A stretch of 5,202 bases of DNA from Pseudomonadota bacterium (GTDB taxonomy: Bacteria > Desulfobacterota > BSN033 > WVXP01 > G020346125): contig DAOVGJ010000180.1 of the NCBI GenBank assembly GCA_030672465.1, forward strand, positions 1 through 5,202. The letters are read 5' to 3'. A model generated the notes under the pieces. It was not told where the DNA came from, made no database searches, and worked only from the letters and a program-made list of their open reading frames with translations. Shown here piece by piece: positions 1 through 5,202 of the stretch. The translations under genes were made by a program, and so were the position numbers. Numbering within the stretch: the stretch's first letter is position 1; every line of letters begins with the position of its first letter.

Positions 1-1191
1 TATGAAGAGATGGGCTATGCGGCCGTCAACATAGGGGAGAAGGACTTAATAATGGGCCTTGGATTCTTGGATGATATAGCGAAGAGGGCTAAGTTTCCCT
101 TCATTTCGGCAAACCTGATCGACAAAAAGAGTCGAAAGACAGTTTTTAGGCCCTTCATAACGGAGGAGGTCGCGGGGATAAAGATTGGCATAATCGGGTT
201 AATGAGCCATTGGGTCGATGAGCTTCTTAAGGAAAAAGAGCCATATTTAGAAGTCCTGGATCCCCTTGACGCGGTTAAGCCCTATGTAACGGAGTTACGG
301 AAATCTTGTGATCTCGTCGTCGTCCTTTCTCAACTGGGGGAGCGGGGCGATAGGGAATTAGTCTTGAAAGTCCAAGGCATCGATATTATCGTTGGGGGGA
401 GCCGGGGCAAGAGGATCAGGTATTCGAGGATCAGAGAGACCATCATGTACCGCCTGGAACCTCGTGGGGGATATTTGGGGAAACTAGATTTATTTCTGGC
501 CCGAAAAGGCAAGCCCTTACACCTAACCGATTATGAGAAGAGGGAGCGCATTGTTAAAAAATTGGAGACTATCCAGAAGCGATGGATGAAAATAGAAAGG
601 GAAATAGAGTTGGAGGTAGAAAGTCCCCCGTCGAAGAGGGATGTGAGGATGAAACAACTAGCAATCCTGGAAAAAAGGATGGCGGAACTCCAACAACAGG
701 TGGTGGCCTTCGACCAGAAGAACCTCTATAAGAATGAGGTCATCCCCATCAAGTTGGCCATTCGAGATGATACGGTTATCGGTGAAATGATTGAGGGCTA
801 TGAAATTGAGTTGGCAAAGTTATATGGAATTGAGCGAGCCGTTGAACGAGGCCCGGAAAAACCCCTTTCCGATGCTCAGATTTTGGCCAGCATCCCGCAG
901 GGCGGTGCTTATCGGGGGGCGATATCATGCAAGAAGTGCCATAGAAGAAATTTCAACGCCTGGTCGGCCACCGAGCATGCCAAGGCAACCCGGACGATAT
1001 CCGAGGCCTTTAAACAGAGGCCCCCATCGGAGGATTGCCTCATCTGTCATACAACCGGTTATGGGGATATCAAGGAATATAGATTCGTGGAGGAGGTTCC
1101 TCTTTATCTTCGAGGGGTACAGTGCGAGGCTTGCCATGGGCCGGGAAAGGGACATCCGGGGTTTGGTGCCAAATTCAGAAGGATTACCTGA
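1..1191 (+). CDS. UshA-like (degenerate metallophosphoesterase) domain fused to multiheme cytochrome c554-like domain; 5' partial, ends at an in-frame TGA
   Basis: The frame is open from base 1 and the first residues already lie deep inside a UshA/5'-nucleotidase fold, so the true start is upstream and the ATG at 10 is internal. Counting base 1 as codon 1, residues 1-170 follow the second half of that fold: MGYAAVNIGEKD for the usual GNH(D/E) block, then FPFISANL, GIKIGIIGL, LSQLG (109-113), GIDIIVGG and GGYLGKLDL. The metal-ligand positions visible here are substituted, so phosphatase activity is unlikely. Residues about 176-245 are Lys/Glu-rich and probably coiled coil. From about 300 comes a cytochrome c554-type module with heme motifs CKKCH (310-314), CLICH (346-350) and CEACHGPG (375-382), plus the conserved W..TEHAKA segment (His326). 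Likely role: periplasmic or exported electron carrier (inference). The family normally has a fourth CXXCH; here it lies after the TGA at 1189-1191, in the same frame. Confidence 0.85.
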   Translation, partial: YEEMGYAAVNIGEKDLIMGLGFLDDIAKRAKFPFISANLIDKKSRKTVFRPFITEEVAGIKIGIIGLMSHWVDELLKEKEPYLEVLDPLDAVKPYVTELRKSCDLVVVLSQLGERGDRELVLKVQGIDIIVGGSRGKRIRYSRIRETIMYRLEPRGGYLGKLDLFLARKGKPLHLTDYEKRERIVKKLETIQKRWMKIEREIELEVESPPSKRDVRMKQLAILEKRMAELQQQVVAFDQKNLYKNEVIPIKLAIRDDTVIGEMIEGYEIELAKLYGIERAVERGPEKPLSDAQILASIPQGGAYRGAISCKKCHRRNFNAWSATEHAKATRTISEAFKQRPPSEDCLICHTTGYGDIKEYRFVEEVPLYLRGVQCEACHGPGKGHPGFGAKFRRIT

Positions 1192-1284
1192 GGTATCTGC
1201 CGCAATTGTCACACCAGGGATCAGTCTCCCGCCTTTCATTACAGGAGCTATCTGCTCCGAATCGGCTGCACTATTCGGAAGTGA
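1192..1284 (+). other. In-frame continuation of the cytochrome gene beyond its TGA, carrying the fourth heme motif
   Basis: Directly after the TGA, the same frame reads GICRNCHTRDQSPAF and continues through HYRSYLLRIGCTIRK to a second TGA at 1282-1284. CRNCH (1198-1212) is a canonical heme-binding motif. The following CHT..QSP.F.Y..YL..IG pattern is how c554-type modules normally end, so this is the missing C-terminus of the upstream gene and not a separate gene. It has no start codon or ribosome binding site of its own. No frameshift is needed to join the parts; only the TGA codon intervenes. Possible explanations are a recent nonsense change (for example CGA, AGA or GGA to TGA), a base-call error, stop readthrough, or selenocysteine insertion. 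A 4-bp GGGA/TCCC hairpin (1217-1230) falls at a SECIS-like distance, but its loop lacks the usual G in the first two positions, so selenocysteine is not supported here. Confidence 0.8.
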
Positions 1285-1293
1285 TCCCAAGGT

Positions 1294-3216
1294 TCAGCGA
1301 AGAAATGCCCATATGATGAGCAGCAGGGCGATCAACCCCACAAATATTGCCCCAAAACCGAAGAGCTGCCCCCAGAGGTAGGTGAGAATGGCGGGGTGTT
1401 TCGCCTTAAAGGTATCGAGTTTTCCCTCAGCCACCAGCCTATCGTAGTGGCCTGGCCGGTCGTCGATGAATTCCACCTTTGGAAACCTCCCGGTGAAGAT
1501 GCCCACGTCCATGGGAAATTTCTCGGGCCTGAAATGGACGTTGAAGAAGTGAGCGGTAAAGACGTAACCGGCAGCGAGGAGGGCCTCGTCCGAATGGACG
1601 ATATAGGCGATATTAAAGACCCATCCGGGGAGAAAGATCGAAAAGAAGTCGGGGAACCACAGCATCAAGCCCGTCAGCCCGATGGCCAGCATCCCCCAGA
1701 AGACCGCCATGAAATCGAACTTCTCAAAGTAGGTCCACCGATCGAATCGGGGCTTGGGGCCCTTTCCGAGAAACCACTTGAACATTCCCTTAATATCCTT
1801 TACATCCTGCCATCTCGGTGCCAGGGATTCCGGGCCGAACAGCCTCTGTAAGGGGTTTCCCTTGATATCCTTTCTATAAAAGGCGAAGTAGAAGACATTC
1901 ACCAGAATTGCCCCGAAGTAGCCGAAAGTGATGACTGCGCAGATCCGGTGGATTAAGCCCGCCATATGGGCCCCGCCGAACAGCTTTACCAGCTCCTTGG
2001 CCCATAGGGAATGGACGAATTTCAGGGGAAGGCCAGTCAAGACCAGGAGAATAAAGGTTACCATCATGACGAAGTGGATGGTGATATCGAAATTGTCGAA
2101 CCTCTGATAGATCTCCCCCGATTTTTCCACGTATGGGGGGAGGTATTCCCCCGCTGCCCACATCTTCCTCTTCTCCCGATAAGCACGCTGCCACCACATG
2201 ATGGAATGAAACCACCAGAAGGCGAAAACGGAGAGAAGAAGAGCCGTCATGAAGACAAACGTGTAATAGAGGAGGGGATAGTTCTCCCTGTCGTAATGAT
2301 TGGCATGGGCATACCACTGCACGAATTTGACGTTAGCCTTGGTATGACATTTCCCGCACGTCTCAACAAGCCTGTTCTTGGAAATTGTTGATCTGGGATT
2401 ATCTGGCTTCAGCGCGCTATGGTAACCATGGCAGTCGGCACACCCTGCCACGAAGGTAGGATACCCCAGGTATTCTACCTTGCCGTGATAGCTCTCCTCG
2501 TAGGTCTCGTTGGCGATGAGCATAACCTTATTTCGCCTCATCATCTCCTCGTCGGCATGGCATTTTTGGCAAACCGCCGTATGGAAGGTGCGACGGAATT
2601 CAATGTTCTCGGGCTCTTCTCCCAATAAGATGGGGATCTTATGAAGCCCATGACAATCCGAGCAGTCCGCCGAGTCCCTGTTCCCGGCATAAACCGCTTC
2701 CCCGTGGATGCTTTCCGAATACCCATCATCATCGTGGCACATCGTGCACGTTTCGATTACCCTAGCTTTGTTACCACCCCAGTGGGTGAGCTCATGCATC
2801 TTCACATGGCAGTCCGCACACCTCACATCGTTGATGAAATGGGCGCTGGCGTAATGTTCGGCTCCTTCGACCTTATGGCATCGATGGCAGGTAACCGACT
2901 CGGCCTGGATTCTCCCCCCCCTTGCCGTGTGTTCCTCAATATCGGTAATATCCCAGTGGCAGCTATTGCAGGAATTGGCGCCATGGACCGATTTGGCGAA
3001 TCTGGTTACATCGATATTTTCGTGGCACTCCAGGCACTGGGAGTTGTCGATGCACTCCAGACAGTACTCCCTTCCCCGGACCTTAAACTTCTTCTTGGCC
3101 AGCTCCAGTTCCTCATGGAATTTCAATTCCTGAGCGGAACAGATCCCAGCAAAACAGAGCAGGAAAAGGATGTGGAGAAACAGAGAGGGGAAGGAAGTCT
3201 TTAGTTTTAATTTCAT
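1294..3216 (-). CDS. CbcL-like inner-membrane cytochrome b/c: periplasmic nine-heme c domain fused to FdnI/HydC-type cytochrome b
   Basis: A protein of 640 residues from the ATG at 3214-3216. That start gives a classic Sec signal peptide (MKLKLKT, a hydrophobic stretch, then CSAQE). A TTG 33 bp upstream is in frame but lies at or before the expected transcription start. The mature N-terminal half has nine CXXCH motifs, at residues 61, 83, 110, 133, 157, 185, 216, 259 and 287, plus a heme-less CLECI at 52-56. About six membrane segments follow (315-340, 377-397, 421-447, 500-519, 540-558, 611-638). Histidines 381, 423, 541, 556 and 561 are candidate b-heme ligands, and HFRPEKFPMD is typical of formate dehydrogenase/hydrogenase b subunits. 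Nine c hemes plus an FdnI/HydC b domain is the plan described for CbcL of Geobacter, a quinol-oxidising electron exit. I infer the same type of role here: menaquinol to periplasmic cytochromes. Orthology and the final acceptor cannot be told from sequence alone. Confidence 0.9.
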   Translation of the reverse strand: MKLKLKTSFPSLFLHILFLLCFAGICSAQELKFHEELELAKKKFKVRGREYCLECIDNSQCLECHENIDVTRFAKSVHGANSCNSCHWDITDIEEHTARGGRIQAESVTCHRCHKVEGAEHYASAHFINDVRCADCHVKMHELTHWGGNKARVIETCTMCHDDDGYSESIHGEAVYAGNRDSADCSDCHGLHKIPILLGEEPENIEFRRTFHTAVCQKCHADEEMMRRNKVMLIANETYEESYHGKVEYLGYPTFVAGCADCHGYHSALKPDNPRSTISKNRLVETCGKCHTKANVKFVQWYAHANHYDRENYPLLYYTFVFMTALLLSVFAFWWFHSIMWWQRAYREKRKMWAAGEYLPPYVEKSGEIYQRFDNFDITIHFVMMVTFILLVLTGLPLKFVHSLWAKELVKLFGGAHMAGLIHRICAVITFGYFGAILVNVFYFAFYRKDIKGNPLQRLFGPESLAPRWQDVKDIKGMFKWFLGKGPKPRFDRWTYFEKFDFMAVFWGMLAIGLTGLMLWFPDFFSIFLPGWVFNIAYIVHSDEALLAAGYVFTAHFFNVHFRPEKFPMDVGIFTGRFPKVEFIDDRPGHYDRLVAEGKLDTFKAKHPAILTYLWGQLFGFGAIFVGLIALLLIIWAFLR

Positions 3217-3251
3217 TGGTGACAACCCGGATTTTGGAAAAATGTTCAAAA

Positions 3252-3280
3252 AATGTAGCGAATGTCATTCGCTTTGTCAA
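3252..3280 (-). promoter_or_regulatory. Sigma70-type promoter for the cytochrome b/c gene
   Basis: On the minus strand there is a perfect -35 box TTGACA (3280 to 3275), a 17-nt spacer, and a -10 box TACATT (3257 to 3252; 4 of 6 matches to TATAAT). Transcription would begin near 3245, about 29 nt before the ATG at 3216. This rules against the in-frame TTG at 3249 as the start. The initial transcribed region is T-rich, with ACATTTTT occurring twice, 11 nt apart. The promoter sits in the 81-bp gap after the DUF1684 gene, so the cytochrome gene can be transcribed separately from the genes upstream of it. No strong Shine-Dalgarno sequence is visible before the ATG; only CGGG about 8 nt upstream. 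Confidence 0.65.
3257..3273. promoter_or_regulatory. Perfect 17-bp palindrome inside the promoter spacer (probable operator)
   Basis: AGCGAATG and CATTCGCT flank a single central base, giving eight perfectly matched positions on each side. The palindrome fills the spacer between the -35 and -10 boxes, and its last base is the first base of the -10. This placement is typical of a site for a dimeric transcription factor that blocks RNA polymerase or remodels the spacer. MerR-type activators usually need a 19-20 bp spacer; with 17 bp a repressor is the simpler reading. It could also form a 6-7 bp hairpin, but it lies upstream of the predicted transcription start and has no following U-tract for its own strand. 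No regulator gene is in the window, so the factor and its signal are unknown. Confidence 0.55.
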
Positions 3281-3297
3281 GGGAGAAAATTTCCGGA

Positions 3298-3921
3298 CTA
3301 TTCGAACATCTTCTCCCCGACTTTAATCTCTACATCGAAATTATTCTCATCCGGGGGGATGATGCAGATGTACTTCTCGTTATAGACACAGGAGGGGTTG
3401 TAGGCCATATTGAAGTCGATGACCGTTTTATACCCCGGCATGATGATCTCGGCATCGAGGTAGCGACCTCCCCTAAAAGTTCCATCTCCATTGGTTTTAT
3501 CCCTAAAGGGGATAAAGAGATGGTCGCTGCCAGGGGATTTGTAAAGCTGCATTACATATTCTTTGCCGTTAAGTTGAAATCGAAACCTTCCATATTGGAT
3601 GTATCTCTTCTTTACCCCCTTATTGGTCAGGAATTGTGCGTAGTATTTGGGATTCATGATGTGGTACTTGTATCGTTTGATCTTTCCCTCGAAATGATAC
3701 TTCAGGTCAATGGGATAATACGTTAACCCTTTAAAATTACTACGCTGCGAATCATCCAAAGGTGAGCGGGGATGTTCCTTGAAAAATTGGTCCCTTTTCT
3801 CCCTGTATTCGCTGATCTCCTGGTCGGATTTCCCCTGGGGATAAACCGGCCCGCCCGAAAGGAATGCCACCACAAGCACAAGAGAGACAGCGAAAAGCTT
3901 TGGGCCTATTTTTTCAGACAT
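3298..3921 (-). CDS. Secreted DUF1684 family protein
   Basis: This 207-residue protein starts at the ATG at 3919-3921, behind a good Shine-Dalgarno sequence. Residues 1-29 form a Sec signal peptide (a lysine, a hydrophobic run from about 9 to 21, cleavage probably near VYPQG), so the protein is probably periplasmic or exported; there is no clear lipobox. The mature part carries the hallmarks of DUF1684: SPL (53-55), F.GL.YYPIDL, a beta-rich centre (FRFQLNGKEYVMQLYKS), LFIPFRDKTNGDGTFRGGRYL (about 135-155), DFNMAYNPSC (169-178), and a closing PPDENNFDVEIKVGEK. Cys178 and Cys186 fall in the conserved block and could form a disulfide (inference). No biochemical function is established for the family. 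Here it lies 63 bp after a dsbD-like gene and 81 bp before a multiheme cytochrome gene, so a link to envelope redox or cytochrome assembly is possible but unproven. Confidence 0.88.
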   Translation of the reverse strand: MSEKIGPKLFAVSLVLVVAFLSGGPVYPQGKSDQEISEYREKRDQFFKEHPRSPLDDSQRSNFKGLTYYPIDLKYHFEGKIKRYKYHIMNPKYYAQFLTNKGVKKRYIQYGRFRFQLNGKEYVMQLYKSPGSDHLFIPFRDKTNGDGTFRGGRYLDAEIIMPGYKTVIDFNMAYNPSCVYNEKYICIIPPDENNFDVEIKVGEKMFE

Positions 3922-3928
3922 ACTTCAT

Positions 3929-3934
3929 CTCCTT
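3929..3934 (-). promoter_or_regulatory. Ribosome binding site of the DUF1684 gene
   Basis: AAGGAG on the minus strand lies 7 nt before the ATG at 3921. It is the clearest Shine-Dalgarno sequence in the window and fixes this start. Confidence 0.8.
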
Positions 3935-3947
3935 CCTTATGATATTT

Positions 3948-3973
3948 CCAGGGTCTAATCCCCAAACCCTTGG
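3948..3973 (-). repeat. Imperfect inverted repeat between the dsbD-like and DUF1684 genes
   Basis: CCAAGGGT and ACCCTGG on the minus strand can pair over 7 bp with one bulged A and an 11-nt loop, in the 63-bp gap. No U-tract follows, so it is not an intrinsic terminator. It could be a weak mRNA hairpin or processing site between the two genes, or chance. Confidence 0.3.
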
Positions 3974-3984
3974 AATAGTAAATG

Positions 3985-5202
3985 TTATCCACCCCCGAGG
4001 GCAATCTTCATCCTTCTTAAAAATTCCTCGGGTTTGATCACCTCATAAAAACGGAGGCTTTCAATCTCCTTTCCCATCTGATCGAGAAAGATGACCGTTG
4101 GGACTCCCTTGATGCTGTATCTCTCCATGAAAGATCGATTCTCGGGTTTGGTTGAGTGAGTGAGATCCACCCGTAATGTGAAAAATTGTTTCGCCTTGGC
4201 GATTACCGGTGGCGATGAAAAAGTCCGTCGTTCCAATTCTCGACAGGGAACACACCAGTCGGCGGTGAAATCGATGATGACGGGCTTTGCCTGATTTAGG
4301 GCCCTTTGAACCAGCTTTTCATCATAATCGAGCCATTGAATGCCTTGCCGATGAAAGAAGAGATGACCGGGTGCCAGGACGAGATAGGAGGAGAATACGA
4401 TGCCAAAAATTCCCGTGCCCCATTTAATTCCTCGGAACCCTCTTAAGCCCTTGCCCGATCCCTCGACCCATCCCAAATATATCGAGCCCACGGCTGCAAT
4501 GGAAGCCTGCAGGAGCCAATAGAGCTCATTGGAGATGAGGTTGCGTGAAAAATAGACGGCCATTCCCAGCATAACGAATCCGAAAATCCTCTTCACCCAG
4601 ACCATCCATTCACCGGAACGCGGGAGCTTGCTGAGGCTTCCCGAGAGCGTACCCAGAAAGAGGAATGGGGTTCCCATGCCCAGGGCCAAGACGAAGAACG
4701 TCCAAAACCCGAGGACTGGATTCCCCTTCTGCCCAACGTAGGACAACAACCCGATGATAAAGGGGCCGATACAAGGGGCAGCCAGAATTCCCACGGTCAG
4801 GCCCATGAGAAGGGCCCCGAAGACCCCCTGCGATGATTTCCCGGCAATCCGGGTGATAAAGGCGGGCATCCTGATTTCGTAGAGCCCAAACATGGAAAGG
4901 GATAAACCCACGAGGACGAAAGCGATAAAGAGGAGGACGAAGGGATTTTGCAGCGCTGACCCGAATAGGCTTCCCGTCAAGGCTGTGACCGTTCCAAGTA
5001 TGGAGTAGGTGATTGCCATACCCAAAACGTAAAAAAGGGAGAGAACAAATACCCACCGCGAGCTACCCGCCCCTTGGGCAACGAAGAAACCGACGGTAAT
5101 GGGGATGAGGGGATAAATACAGGGCGTTAGGTTGAGCCCTAATCCCCCCAAGAAGATGATAAAGAGGGAAAGGATGACTCCCCTTTGAACTAGGGTAGGA
5201 GA
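3985..5202 (-). CDS. dsbD: DsbD-like thiol:disulfide interchange protein, membrane domain plus C-terminal thioredoxin domain; 5' partial
   Basis: The frame is open to the window edge. The first possible start, a TTG at 5149-5151, is internal, because the codons before it (GVILSLFIIFLGGLGLNLTPC) form the first membrane helix of the DsbD/CcdA fold. Of the 405 residues seen, about 1-285 are the hydrophobic transporter domain with its two reactive cysteines, in NLTPCIYPLIP (Cys28) and LAAPCIGPF (Cys144). About 300-400 are a periplasmic thioredoxin-like domain with DFTADWCVPCRELE (Cys317, Cys320) and the cis-Pro motif KGVPTVIF. The protein carries electrons from cytoplasmic thioredoxin across the inner membrane to periplasmic partners. 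In this context a likely use is reducing apocytochrome cysteines before heme attachment (inference). Whether an N-terminal alpha domain exists cannot be seen. The stop is TAA, 63 bp before the DUF1684 gene, which may be cotranscribed. Confidence 0.92.
   Translation of the reverse strand, partial: SPTLVQRGVILSLFIIFLGGLGLNLTPCIYPLIPITVGFFVAQGAGSSRWVFVLSLFYVLGMAITYSILGTVTALTGSLFGSALQNPFVLLFIAFVLVGLSLSMFGLYEIRMPAFITRIAGKSSQGVFGALLMGLTVGILAAPCIGPFIIGLLSYVGQKGNPVLGFWTFFVLALGMGTPFLFLGTLSGSLSKLPRSGEWMVWVKRIFGFVMLGMAVYFSRNLISNELYWLLQASIAAVGSIYLGWVEGSGKGLRGFRGIKWGTGIFGIVFSSYLVLAPGHLFFHRQGIQWLDYDEKLVQRALNQAKPVIIDFTADWCVPCRELERRTFSSPPVIAKAKQFFTLRVDLTHSTKPENRSFMERYSIKGVPTVIFLDQMGKEIESLRFYEVIKPEEFLRRMKIALGGG

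Noticed and set aside
1189..1240. Selenocysteine codon with SECIS element
   Set aside because: Only a 4-bp GGGA/TCCC stem is seen, with loop TCAGTC lacking G in the first two positions. Other pairings (CCTG/CAGG, CTGA/TCAG) are broken by mismatches. Kept only as a possibility within the TGA finding.
791..1381. Long plus-strand frame of 196 codons overlapping the cytochrome domain
   Set aside because: Its translation has no family features and is Pro/Arg-rich, while the overlapping frame has clear heme motifs. It is a shadow frame.
2641..3204. Plus-strand frame of 187 codons opposite the heme-rich part of the cytochrome b/c gene
   Set aside because: It is antisense to nine regularly spaced CXXCH motifs, shows no domain of its own and has no convincing ribosome binding site.
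3257..3273. Palindrome as intrinsic terminator of the DUF1684 transcript
   Set aside because: Transcribed on the minus strand, the hairpin is short (6-7 bp) and a T-run follows only after TACA. The exact fit between -35 and -10 boxes is better explained as an operator, although partial termination is not excluded.
3170..3385. Plus-strand reading frame containing a CSECH heme-like motif (KKCSECHSLC)
   Set aside because: It overlaps two well-supported minus-strand genes and has no ribosome binding site. The CSECH comes from the bases of the promoter palindrome. It does not otherwise resemble a cytochrome.
5149..5151. TTG as the start codon of the dsbD-like gene
   Set aside because: The same frame stays open to the window edge and encodes the first half of the conserved first membrane helix, so the start lies outside the window.

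Overview
The window looks like chromosome of an anaerobic or respiratory Gram-negative bacterium rich in multiheme c-type cytochromes. Base composition is moderate and coding density is high. A cytochrome c554-type module joined to a UshA-like domain, and a nine-heme cytochrome c joined to an FdnI/HydC-like cytochrome b, are gene types I associate with Desulfobacterota and related metal- or sulfur-cycling lineages. That placement is inference from gene content, not a taxonomic assignment.

Layout. Positions 1-1191 (+) hold the 3' part of a gene for a UshA/5'-nucleotidase-like domain, a coiled-coil linker and a multiheme cytochrome c554-like domain. An in-frame TGA at 1189-1191 stops it after three CXXCH motifs. 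The same frame continues for 30 more codons to a TGA at 1282-1284, and these carry the fourth CXXCH and the usual end of the family. Three minus-strand genes follow, read right to left: a DsbD-like thiol:disulfide transporter with a C-terminal thioredoxin domain (3985-5202, 5' end outside the window), a secreted DUF1684 protein (3298-3921) and a CbcL-like membrane cytochrome b/c (1294-3216). The plus-strand gene converges on this cluster. If its frame is counted to 1284, only 9 bp separate the two coding ends.

How the genes may work together. The cytochrome b/c protein has the plan of a quinol-oxidising inner-membrane entry point to a periplasmic heme wire. The DsbD-like protein exports reducing power, which cytochrome c maturation needs to keep apocytochrome cysteines reduced. 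The UshA-like/c554-like protein would be a further periplasmic or exported electron carrier. DUF1684 has no established function; its position suggests an envelope role beside the cytochromes.

Most notable points: the in-frame TGA before the fourth heme motif; loss of every visible metal-ligand motif in the UshA-like domain; and a strong sigma70-like promoter before the cytochrome b/c gene (TTGACA, 17 nt, TACATT) whose spacer is almost filled by a perfect 17-bp palindrome, which looks like an operator. There is no gene-free stretch over 300 bases. I see no tRNA, rRNA, CRISPR array, insertion sequence or convincing intrinsic terminator.
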